Positions 48,701 to 57,230 of a stretch of DNA of 64,000 nucleotides are shown here, piece by piece. The position numbers and the translations under genes are program-made. Below the pieces are notes generated by a model, which searched no databases, was not told the DNA's origin, and saw only the letters and a list, made by a program, of their open reading frames with translations. Source of the stretch: Paracentrotus lividus (lineage: Eukaryota; Echinodermata; Echinoidea; Camarodonta; Echinidae). Each line of letters begins with the position of its first letter. The stretch's first letter is position 1. Where the stretch lies: assembly GCA_940671915.1 (NCBI GenBank), contig CALNVZ010000174.1, forward strand, positions 21,086,485-21,150,484, read 5' to 3'.

Positions 48701-51003
48701 CCCCAGATGAACTTTGACCCCATCATCCTTATCAACACATATTTGGTATTACCCAAGTGTCATTTGTACCAAGTGTGAACAGAAATGCTGCAGACATAAA
48801 GAAATGTTAGTTTAAAGGACTCATCCGGGCTGGAGTTTGCATTATAAGAAAAATAAAGTAAAATCGAAAAGCACAACACTGAAAATTTCATCAAAATCGG
48901 ATTAAGAAATAGCAAAGTTATGAATTTTCTTAGGTTTTGAATTTTTTAGGAAACAGTTCTTCAAATTGGCAACCTGATGATGTCACAGTCCCCTACTTCT
49001 TTGTATTTTATTGTATGAAATACCAATTATCAAGATTTTCTGCCCCAAGGACATCAAAACAGGGATTAATCCTTGTGTAATGTTCAAAGGTCACAAGTGC
49101 TTTTACTTATTTCAGTATGAGGGACAGATTTTCTGTATACGCAATTTATGAAAAAATGAGATAAATAGATTTCATATAATAAAATACACAAGAAGTCGGG
49201 GGACTGTGACATCATCAGTTTGCTCATTTGAATATTCAAATATTTCAAATGAGACAATGAGACAATGCCAAGAACTGTTTACAAAAAAAATCAAGACCTA
49301 AAAAAATGTATAACTTTGTTATTTTCATCTGATTTTGATGAAATTTTCTGTGTTGTGCTTGATGAATTTTACTTAATTTTACAAAACTTTTTCATTTCAG
49401 CCCGGACTCCTCCTTTAAGTTAAAGGAAAAAAAAAACGTAACAGACCAACTGACTAACAGACCAACAGACCAAACAGGGAAAAGTGATCACTCTGTCACT
49501 CTCTGCCGAACTTCGTTCAGGAGAGGCAAAAAGGAAAAAGGTGCTTTATTACAGGAAATTTGTAAATGTTCATACCCTATATAACAATTTTCTGTAATGT
49601 TTAGTGTAATTTTACTGTAAATTGTGTTAGCAATTGTGCAAAAAACTACAGGTGTTCTCGAAGCTCTGCTGCACGAACTTTTTTGTTTTGTTTTGTTTTT
49701 GTTTTTTTAAAGAAAAAAATACAAAATCATTCTTAATATTCTGGAAATTTTCTGCAATTTAGGTCTGTTTAAAAAAAGGAAAAAGTATAATATCACAGGA
49801 AATTTGTAAAATTCTATATCCCATATACCAATTTCCTGTAATCTTACTGCAAATTGTGCAGTAAGATTATAGGTGTTCTCGAAGCTCTGCTGCAGGAACT
49901 TTTCTGGGTTTTTTCTTTTAAGGAGAAATTTTCTAACAATCTAGCATTAACTAATGTAAATGTTGTCCCATAGAATCACCAGATTTAATTATAACATTAT
50001 GGAGGCACATTTAGGTATCTGAATAGACCCGATATCAAGTATAGAGATTTAGACTACTTAAAGAAGGTTTTAGATCAGAAAAAATGTGAGGACAAGTTTT
50101 AAGGGTTTTCTTAGATCTATAATGGTATATGATTAGGTTGCATTATAAAGTACTATTAAATGTGACAGGCCGGCTCAAAATCTACTAATTATTAACCAAA
50201 GATTGCATTTTGATTTCATGTTTTGTCTGGAAATAAAAGTTCCAAGCTATCCAATGATATCACTTTAAAGGTAGTTTTCTAAACTTTAACCAAATTGAAT
50301 ATCACTTTAGATTAAGAGATATTAATAAATTAACCAGGTTTTCATGATTGTGTTCTGATGTCCTTTTTCAAAGACTTACACTCTAAATTCCATCGATTAA
50401 AATTTTGATCTATTATATTTTTTGGTTTTGCTCTTAGGATATCCAGAAAAGGGGACCAAACGAAGTCGATTAAATATTTATCTACCGTTAGATTTAAAAT
50501 CCTTAATCTTTCTTATAGATTAGAAATTTTAATGCTTTATATTAAAAATCAATCAATGATTAGATTAAAATCTACTCTTGTGGTAGTATAATTTTAATCT
50601 TGTTGATTGAAATATTCTTATCGATTACTAGTGTATAAATATTTATCTTATGCAATTAGAAATATTAGTGCAATTTGATTAAAAGTTATTCCAATAGATT
50701 TGGAAAATATATTACTATTATTTTAGATTACAAGCAGTTTTTCTTTTTAATCGAAAGCGTGTAGAGTGTATTGGTGGTTTAAAAGGCAGCGGATCTCAAA
50801 TACAAGACATGCAACTAACATGGTAAAAATTGATATGTATATCGAAATTGTCATGAATCTTTAACAATTCTTTATTAAATGAAGTACGTACCTACAAGAT
50901 GGCACCCGGGCTGTTCCCAAGAGTGGGCATGTGTAAGCATTGGAAGCCATAAGCCTAGTAGCACCACCAGAACACACGCCAGCATATACGAAGGCACCTT
51001 CAT
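36291..51003 (-). CDS. GPA2: glycoprotein hormone alpha-2 (thyrostimulin alpha subunit), three coding exons
   Basis: Alpha-type cystine-knot subunit, in this family the partner of GPB5. Coding exons in order 51003-50892, 37431-37253 and 36389-36291; introns are phase 1 (13,460 bases) and phase 0 (863 bases); product 129 residues. A signal peptide covers about residues 1-27 (MLACVLVVLLGLWLPMLTHA). Mature cysteines are C34, C48, C58, C62, C89, C90, C104, C120, C122 and C125: all ten of the GPA2 pattern. Hallmarks are PGCHLVG (32-38), IPGCHETTVTVNACRGYC (46-62, the knot core), GSCCTI (87-92), LQC (102-104) and TCECSLC (119-125). The expected knot by analogy with the pituitary alpha subunit is C34-C90, C58-C120 and C62-C122. 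No N-X-S/T sequon is present, only N57-A-C. The adjacent CC pair and C-x-C-x-x-C end separate it from GPB5. All splice sites are consensus. Convergent with GPB5. Confidence 0.94.
36390..37252 (-). other. GPA2: GPA2 intron 2 (phase 0)
   Basis: Donor GTAAGT directly after THD; acceptor CTGTGCAG. It lies three codons after the CCTIAN segment, the place where, as I recall, vertebrate alpha-subunit genes also carry an intron. The exon 2 reading frame stays open well into this intron (to 37019). Confidence 0.9.
37253..37431 (-). CDS. GPA2: GPA2 coding exon 2
   Basis: 179 bases. Two bases complete the Gly-38 codon, then 59 codons. Acceptor TTTCTATAG, donor GTAAGT (perfect consensus). It carries KRVRIPGC, NACRGYC and GSCCTI. 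This is the exon that identifies the gene. Confidence 0.95.
37660..37770. mobile_element. MITE family C, decayed fragment
   Basis: TTTGTCGTAGATAGTTGCAC ... ATGTGACCACCGTATCAT resembles the right end of 20971-21202 and 42134-42386. Confidence 0.4.
37891..38280. mobile_element. inverted-repeat element with tRNA-like modules, decayed copy 4
   Basis: Ends ACACTATAAAAACTGAA and TTTTGGAGTGT. Reverse orientation relative to copies 1 and 2. The recognisable tracts GTAAGAATTCCGCTGACTTTTCC and GAGTTGGTCTTGCGCCC carry many substitutions, and both B boxes are damaged. It is the oldest copy in the window, so the family is not a one-off rearrangement. Confidence 0.65.
38281..39424. other. intronic DNA, nothing recognised
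   Basis: AT-rich GPA2 intron sequence without a clear repeat. Confidence 0.35.
39425..40031. mobile_element. TA-flanked MITE with CAGAGTGAGTCA ends
   Basis: Left CAGAGTGAGTCA after TA (39423-39424); right TGACCCACTCTG before TA (40032-40033). A (TG)n run sits inside at about 39727-39772. The arms are short; Tc1/mariner type is inferred from the TA flank. Confidence 0.6.
39727..39772. repeat. (TG)n microsatellite
   Basis: Near-continuous GT dinucleotides, with further GTGTG-rich sequence from 39570. Confidence 0.9.
40034..41668. other. intronic DNA, nothing recognised
   Basis: AT-rich GPA2 intron sequence. Confidence 0.35.
41669..41873. mobile_element. TTAA-ended MITE, 205 bases
   Basis: TTAACCCTTTAGCACCTA at left and TAGGTACTAAAGGGTTAA at right. 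The TTAA ends recall the piggyBac target, but TTAA here could equally be part of the inverted repeat. Confidence 0.7.
41884..42133. mobile_element. MITE with AGGGTGCTATCTCACTTCGC ends
   Basis: The ends AGGGTGCTATCTCACTTCGC and GCGAAGTGAGATAGCACCCT are perfect inverses. Homology continues through AATTGAGACAGATTTG. It abuts the next element without spacer. Confidence 0.85.
42134..42386. mobile_element. MITE family C, copy 2
   Basis: ATGCGGCGGTCACAACTCG at left and CGAGTTGTGACCGCCGCAT at right, perfect inverses. Better preserved than copy 1 at 20971-21202. Open frames on both strands are repeat-derived. Confidence 0.85.
42387..45078. other. intronic DNA, no gene seen
   Basis: AT-rich GPA2 intron sequence; no clear repeat or exon. 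Confidence 0.35.
45079..45205. repeat. about 125-base repeat, unit 1
   Basis: TTTGAGTCTCACGACACTTG ... GGATGCTACAGTCAACATGG ... CCTGTATTATTCTATTTC recurs at 46322-46445 in the same direction, and partially at 46230-46285. Confidence 0.75.
45409..46229. mobile_element. mariner-type MITE family A copy 3, right end missing, with insertion
   Basis: Left end CAGTGTGGCCCAGAAAGAAC after TA. The left arm matches family A to about 45520. About 350 bases of unrelated sequence follow (45522-45880). The right arm then runs to GAGGATATGAGCTTTATCTAC and stops, replaced by the 45079-type repeat. The - strand open frame is repeat-derived. Confidence 0.7.
46322..46445. repeat. about 125-base repeat, unit 2
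   Basis: TTTGATTCTCACGACACCTG ... GATGCTACAGTCAACAGGG ... CCTGTATTATTTTATT. Same direction as 45079-45205; together the two units flank the truncated family A MITE. Confidence 0.75.
46466..46714. mobile_element. palindromic MITE (AGTTCTTGCCGCAGGGCTTC), family D
   Basis: The left arm contains GGGCTTCAAGAACACCTATAATCTTACTGCAC; the right arm carries its inverse GTGCAGTAAGAT ... AGGTGTTCTTGAAGCCC. Related arms recur at 49540-49690 and 49770-49915. Confidence 0.7.
46715..47902. other. intronic DNA, nothing recognised
   Basis: AT-rich GPA2 intron sequence. Confidence 0.35.
47903..48035. mobile_element. left part of a family D-like element (ACACTGTTAAAAAA end)
   Basis: ACACTGTTAAAAAACAAC followed by CAGAATCATTCTG repeats and AATTTTCTGGAATTTAACAG. 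It breaks off where the 48060-48805 array begins; related sequence resumes after 49530. Confidence 0.5.
48060..48805. repeat. tandem array of about 148-base units, five copies
   Basis: Anchor motif TGACCTTTTGACCCC and variants occur at 48095, 48245, 48393, 48542 and 48689, spaced 147-150 bases. Each unit continues with TATATGACCTTTGATCTCATC and, in the better copies, ACACATGTGGTAATAC. Divergence between units is moderate. Confidence 0.85.
48812..49418. mobile_element. TTAA-flanked MITE (piggyBac-like), 607 bases
   Basis: TTAAAGGACTCATCCGGGCTG at left; CAGCCCGGACTCCTCCTTTAA at right. The arms match for about 200 bases, including GGGGACTGTGACATCATCAG and TTGATGAAATTTTC. TTAA at both ends fits piggyBac-type target use (inference). 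Confidence 0.8.
49540..49915. mobile_element. family D arms, two tandem partial copies
   Basis: Two blocks in the same direction (about 49540-49690 and 49770-49915), each with ACAGGAAATTTGTAAA, AATTTTCTGTAAT-like and GTGTTCTCGAAGCTCTGCTGCA. Confidence 0.65.
50379..50768. mobile_element. TA-flanked MITE with CACTCTAAATTCCATCGATT ends
   Basis: Left CACTCTAAATTCCATCGATTAAAA after TA; right TTTTTAATCGAAAGCGTGTAGAGTG before TA, imperfect inverses. The interior is rich in ATTTTAATC motifs in both directions. It ends 123 bases from GPA2 exon 1. Confidence 0.6.
50892..51003 (-). CDS. GPA2: GPA2 coding exon 1
   Basis: 112 bases from ATG (context AATAATGA, A at -3): signal peptide and PGCHLV, with the last base G completed by GG of exon 2. 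Donor GTACGT. The apparent 63-residue frame here in another phase is a shadow. Confidence 0.93.
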
Positions 51004-51033
51004 TATTGACACTCAAACAAATCAATTGAAAAC

Positions 51034-51035
51034 CT
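51034..51035 (-). other. candidate 3' splice site in the GPA2 5' untranslated region
   Basis: On the - strand TTTATCATCCCCAG|GTTTTC lies 30 bases before the ATG. It implies an untranslated first exon upstream (at higher coordinates), which I could not place. GPB5 has a similar site. Confidence 0.5.
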
Positions 51036-52739
51036 GGGGATGATAAAGACAAAATAAATATTGGTATAATTTACGACAAAACAATGAAGAAACATGATGG
51101 AATGATCCGAACTCTAAAACACATATTTACCCCCTTATTCAGGAGTGTTAGAGATTAAGATATGCAAAATACAAATTTTATGTAAGAAAATAATAAATAT
51201 TCAGTGCGGCATTGAATAGAATTAAAAATACATCATGTACCTTGCAGCCTGGAAGGCAAAACGAATATCTAAGTTTCACTTCAAAACATACACTAAAATG
51301 TTCATTCCATTCGATTCATTTGGGTGCAGTGACTGAAAAGCTGATCTGACGTGAGTTTTACGACTATCTGCATCCTCTTATTGTATATTTGCAACCTACA
51401 GTAGTGTTTGATGGAGAATGGTCCATATTCCCTACATGTATTACTCATCTATTTTATGATTGGTCACTATATGCTACCTGCTTATTTTACACACTGATTA
51501 ACTGCGGAAGTAGTTTTCCTGGTAATTGAATGAAAGGGTGTCATGAACTCACATTTGAAGTGAAAGGGGGAGATTCTCGCGTTTTTTATGGACTCGTAGT
51601 CGGTAACTGCTTTGTAAAATGCCTCCACGGAACTCGAAAATTAAGAATTATCTTTTTAGGAGGAAACGGGGTTACTTTCAGACTACAGTTTTATTGAAAT
51701 ATTAATATGGAAGACATACTACGTCACTCATCCAATATTATTTTCAATATTAATTTATACTGTAGCAATGTGAAATTTAGACCCCCAAAATGATTGTTCT
51801 TATATGATTCGTATATATAAGGTAACACGATACAAAGCAAGGCTAGCCTTACTCGACCGTGTCTCCAGCTACCGCTTCTCGTAGATGGACTTTTTTGTTC
51901 CGGAAGACATCATTTCCTGGAATAAGTTATGAATCTTTTACGATTGAAACCAATTTCTGACATGAGTGAAATGACAGACTGGTTTAGTGACAACGCACAA
52001 TGTACAGTTAGTGCACTCTACGGTCAAAAGCGGCAACCTTCTAAGGAATACCGAAACAACGATTTAGTGCATTATCTGATATAGATACTGATCATGTTTA
52101 TTGGCGGCGCAAGCATGGAAGGGAATATCATTAAGTATTGTTTCTAGCGATTCATATTTCAATCTCGACATATTTTTTACTGTTATTAGATGCACGCACG
52201 AAATATCACGCGACCACATCTACGAGTACAAATGAAAAGATTGAAATGCAACCATAAGTCACTAGATTTGAATAATTATTCTTCAAATCATTGTAACGTG
52301 CATTTATCAATGTAAACTCAAACACGTGTGAGTTATTACTTTTTGTTCTGTTGGCTTTGAAAACAACAATCATCAGTAAATGTGACCTTGGTTATTGCCT
52401 AATCTATCCCATTAAGAGATTTATTGTTAATTACAAACGTAACGAATCCGTGATTGCTTGATAGAGGAAAGTATCGATCTAAATATGAAGGTCCAATTTG
52501 CATCGTATTTTAGGCTTAACGCTGTGTGCATCACGTGTACTGTTTGATCGTGCTCAATTTGTACCTCTAATACAAAGTGTGTAGAATAGATTAATCCTTT
52601 CACACGTTTGATTTATTACCTGATTGAATAATTTTTTTTTTTCTGATGAAGCACATTTGATAACTGGTTCGTTTGCACTATCTTCAGGAGATATGAACAT
52701 AGTAAAAAAATGGATTATAATTGTTCCTGCTATTAGAAA

Positions 52740-52743
<4 letters not shown>
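51036..52743. other. region upstream of GPA2, no gene seen
   Basis: Expected to hold the promoter or a 5' untranslated exon of GPA2, but no convincing core promoter motif was picked out. Confidence 0.3.

Positions 52744-52817
<74 letters not shown>
52744..52817. repeat. (TA)n microsatellite, about 37 repeats
   Basis: Uninterrupted TA dinucleotides, with further TATATA sequence to 52965. Confidence 0.95.
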
Positions 52818-52821
<4 letters not shown>

Positions 52822-54756
52822 GGCAACTCCCTTATTTAAATGATATATATATAATGAATCATAACAAATATACCAAAACATTTTTTTTCTCGCTATATTG
52901 TATATATACAATATATACAATACATTGTATATATCGTATATACATGGTACATGAGCCCGATAATATATAACCCGTTATAGTCCGACAAAGGTATAATGGA
53001 GATACTCAGGCCTTCCATTGTTGGATTCAATCACTACAAAGCCACTAAATGCGGACAAACATTCCATGCAATTTGGATGTAGGGCTACAACAGTCAGATA
53101 TAGAGAATCAATATTGTGTCGAACAGGGAGAATTGGGGTAATCCCTTGGATATGAAAGAAGAAAGCAAGTTAACCTAGTCTTCCAACGCATGTAGAGGCC
53201 AGGTTACAAGCGATGGGAGCTGTGAACTAGTTCATCCTGATCTGATCCAACAGATAACTAGCTAACACCATCAGCCACATTTAGGTACTGTAGGATATTT
53301 TCGGTTCTCTTTGTGGACGAGAGCAAAAGAAGAGCAGGAATACTAATTGTCATCGAGTTTGGTTTCGCAAATCCCTTTCTTTGGGAGTGTCGAACCTGCA
53401 TTAAAGGTATAGAAGTAAAACTTGTTTAATTGACTCGAGATCGCGCTAATAGCTAATGTTATTATTTTTCATATTAATTCAAAAGGGCGAATTGATAGTT
53501 ACAATTAGTGAAATCAGTACGTGTTATATCAATAGAAAATCCAACCTTTTAATATCTCTCTCTCTCTCTCCCAGGAAATGGAACACAAAACGTGTTTTTT
53601 TTTCCAAGTGCTTAGCATAAATGTTTATGTCCATAATGATAGCTCTTACTGTTTCCAAGGGTTGTCAATTCCCCTTCCTTTCTTTCTTTTTTTTTTTTTT
53701 TTTTTTTTCTTTTCTTTTTTTTTTTTCTTTCTTTTCCGGGGAGGGGGGGGGAGGAGGCTCAAGAACCATTATTACGTTAGTATTCCTCTATCAATGACTA
53801 TAAAAAGCATGACCTAAAGTCCGGTCGCTGGAATGTTAGTAGCATGTTGATAACACGCGTAACACGGTACACGCTACCTCATAAACAAACAGAAGGTCAG
53901 ATAGAATCTTTCATTTGCAATTAAAAAACACCAACCCAATGCACCAGAAACATTGCAGTTTGTACCTGAATATATAAAACAAACCAGTAAAACACATCAA
54001 TATGGAAAATATATGTAGAATCGACGAAATTGTTGTTATGTATGCTCATCATGTCTGTCATGATGGTATAGGGCATGAAAACCACATACCTCTCTGTGGT
54101 AAATACATGTTTACAAAACGAAATGTTATTTTCCTGACGCCAATCGATATCTTAAAAATTCAATCGGGTTGGTTGTAGCACAAAACATCCATTTCTTTTC
54201 ATCTCGGAATTGGGTACATTTGTGAATAATACGTTTAAGTCCTTGTAATTATGGCAATGATGTTTTTGTCTATTTCGTCACTATCATAAAGGTGTTCACA
54301 TGGATTTCAATCAACTGCTTTAAAAAAAAAATGTGTCTTGACCTAAATAGGAGCACTGCTACTTTGTTGTAACTCGAGTCTCGACCTAAATGGGAGCGCG
54401 TATTACCTTATTTTTTTTCGAAATTTGCCTTTACTGGATACCGCCTTTCATTTGCCGCTACTTCGTTAAGGTTCACGTTAAGGTTCACGATTAGGACGAA
54501 AATAGTTGAGATAATATGTTAGTTGAGACAATTTGTTGAATTTTTTATTATGGCCACTGTCGAAATGATGACCTTATTTCTAAGCAAGATATGACTTTTA
54601 GATATCCGAAATAACCGTTTTATGTTGTGTTTTTTTAATGTGCAAAAAAATAGAATCCCCGATTAAAGATATAATTACAAAGTTTCGATAAATATCAGAA
54701 GATTTTCGCTAGCTATGTTAGTATATGTTCTTTGAATGTTTTCATGGTGAAAGAGA
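52818..54756. other. no gene seen
   Basis: AT-rich; a T-rich run followed by G-rich bases at 53687-53755. No exon or larger repeat recognised. Confidence 0.35.
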
Positions 54757-54924
54757 TAATTTGAAGGTTTACGGTATGACACCATGTGTAAGACTAGAGT
54801 ACGCTAGCGAACGTCCGTACAATAACAGTTTTTTTTTTCAGAGCTACCAATCACTTACGAAAGAATCAAAAAACAGTCCTTTTCAGGATTACACATGGTG
54901 TCATACCGTAAACCTTCAAATTAT
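54757..54924. mobile_element. MITE with perfect 36-base terminal inverted repeats
   Basis: The first 36 bases (ATAATTTGAAGGTTTACGGT ...) and the last 36 are exact inverses; only about 95 bases lie between them. Identity of the ends suggests recent insertion. No relative seen elsewhere in the window. Confidence 0.85.
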
Positions 54925-57183
54925 GTTAGTTATGTTTTCATTTTTTTTTTTTTTTAAGAAAAATTGGTACTACAATGCTGTCGGCAATGAAAACTCATGT
55001 TAACGAATTATTAGTACGCCAAAGTTCATTATCAGCACTTCTTTTAATAAAATGCGGTCAATTACCATTAATTTCACCAGTTAACAAAGTAATCATGTTA
55101 TGTGTTTCATGCATCATTACTTATTGCATACGAAAGACATTATAAAAACCAAATAAACAAATGAGCGTCAATCTTGGGGGCATTTGGGCATTTACCATCC
55201 CCCTTATAATCCATGATGGACGTACAAACAAAATAATGTTATAAAATTGAAGAGCCTCTTACAATTTTATTTCCAGAATTATACCATGGATGAAGGTGAA
55301 CAAAAAATGACTAAGAAATAAAGTTATTTTACCATACTTTCTTTTTATTTTTAGATTATAAATGCACTCCTTCCAAGTTACTTCCTACGGGTATTTTGAA
55401 CAAATGTCAATTCATATGGGTTCTATAAAAAAAAAAAAAAATAATAAAAAAAAATTTAAAAATAGATAAAACAAAGAAAAATGTTAAAGAGGCTTTCTTT
55501 CCGGTCACCAATTAAAATTATGAAGGATGTACTTATGATTTAGAATTCGTTCATGGTCACCATTTTTTAGAACCTAATGAAGTTTTTAAAAATTGTACCC
55601 CCCCCCCCCTTCTTGACAACGTACATTGTTGAGCCTTGAGCTATCTTTACAAGATAATGAGATTGAAACCAAAGAAGTACTTGCATGTTAAAATTAAATA
55701 TCAATTTCCACAACTTGAAGAGAATTTTCATGTTCTTACAACGGGATGAATCTTTAAACATGTTTTGATGGCTTCACCTCATGTTAACACGAAAAAAGGG
55801 TGAAATGTATACGTCATGGTTATTTGGCACTGGATTGATGTTTTGAAAGTTGAGCCGACTGGTGCATTTCAAATTTTCAGATGAAGCAAGGGGATTCATA
55901 GCCTGGTGGACCTTCAATAAGTACCTGTTTCCCATCAGACTCGTTTCATTTTGGCGTGTATCCAATAAGCAAGGCTTTTTCCTGTCTACATTCAACTGCC
56001 GATGAGTCGTTGACTTTTACCCGACAGAAGATGGATTATGTCCCAAGTGAATTAGTACGCATCTATCTTAATATCAAAGTTTCCTTCAACAATGTAATAA
56101 AATTGTAAGTGTGAACGCGATGAACATACGTAGCACTTTAACATTCTATTTCGTTTCTCACATTGTATTGAGAAGCTTTGCTTAACTCAAATTTAAGATA
56201 GTTTCGTTGTTAATGCAATAATCTCACTCAAATTGGTGCTAATAGAGAATTGGTTTGTTATATTAGAAGATATGTCGATCATTTAACGACGTCAACTTTT
56301 GCATAAGTGACACAATTACAAAATTCGGTGTATTTCTTCATGAATAAATGACTATGTCCTAAAAAATGTTCGCATGGCTAAATATGCATGATATTAACTT
56401 AAAATGTAACTCATACCACAACAATAAAACAAAGTAGCTCTTCTATTTTCGAAGCATATCCACAACATCACTTAATATGGACAAAGAGTTTATATTATAA
56501 TTTAGAATAAGATGTATAATAAAATGTATCCCGGTAGATTTTTTTTTCAAAACCACATGTAATTGATATGAGGCATATCGTTAAGCACTTTGTAAAGAAA
56601 CCAATGCCCTTTCTCAAGTAGCGTTAGAAAATACAGAGCACAAGAGACTGAAAATATTTCGGACATGATAAAACATGAGCGACATCAACAGATAAATTTA
56701 GCGGGAACGATGATGACGATGGGACCATAGAATGAAAGAAATAAAGGTGAAAGGAAATTCAGAGAGATTAATGTGAAAATAGAGGCAAATAAATCAAATA
56801 CATGTGGGCTTACACTGTCGACCACTTATGAAAAGTCCACTATTTATTTCATATACACAAGCAAAATTTGGACCATGAAATAAGATGAAACAAATAAATA
56901 CACTGTAATTTAAGTAGAAACTCGTGAGAATACCATATGATATGCTATACATGTATATGAATACAATAGCGAATAGTAACGAAGTAACATATATTATTAG
57001 AAGATGAGGTTGGAAGCATAGATGTATAGAAGGCGGAAAGACGACAGAAAATCAGGAAGAACCAAATAAATTAAGGATGGGGCAAAATCCGCTGGAGGCA
57101 AGAAACGATCATAATGCCAGGGTCTTGAGCTACATTAAATCTTTTGCGGCTCTTTTATCAGATCTGATTTTTTTCTTTTTTCC

Positions 57184-57186
<3 letters not shown>
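54925..57186. other. no gene seen
   Basis: AT-rich with A runs near 55427-55455 and a C run near 55600. No exon or clear repeat recognised. Confidence 0.35.

Positions 57187-57229
<43 letters not shown>
57187..57229. repeat. (GT)n microsatellite
   Basis: About 21 GT dinucleotides without interruption. Confidence 0.95.

Positions 57230-57230
<1 letters not shown>

Larger units (their letters stand above)
37432..50891 (-). other. GPA2: GPA2 intron 1 (phase 1), 13.5 kb
   Basis: Runs from donor GTACGT at 50891 to acceptor CTATAG at 37432. It is packed with MITEs and tandem repeats listed separately. No other gene was found inside it. Confidence 0.88.
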
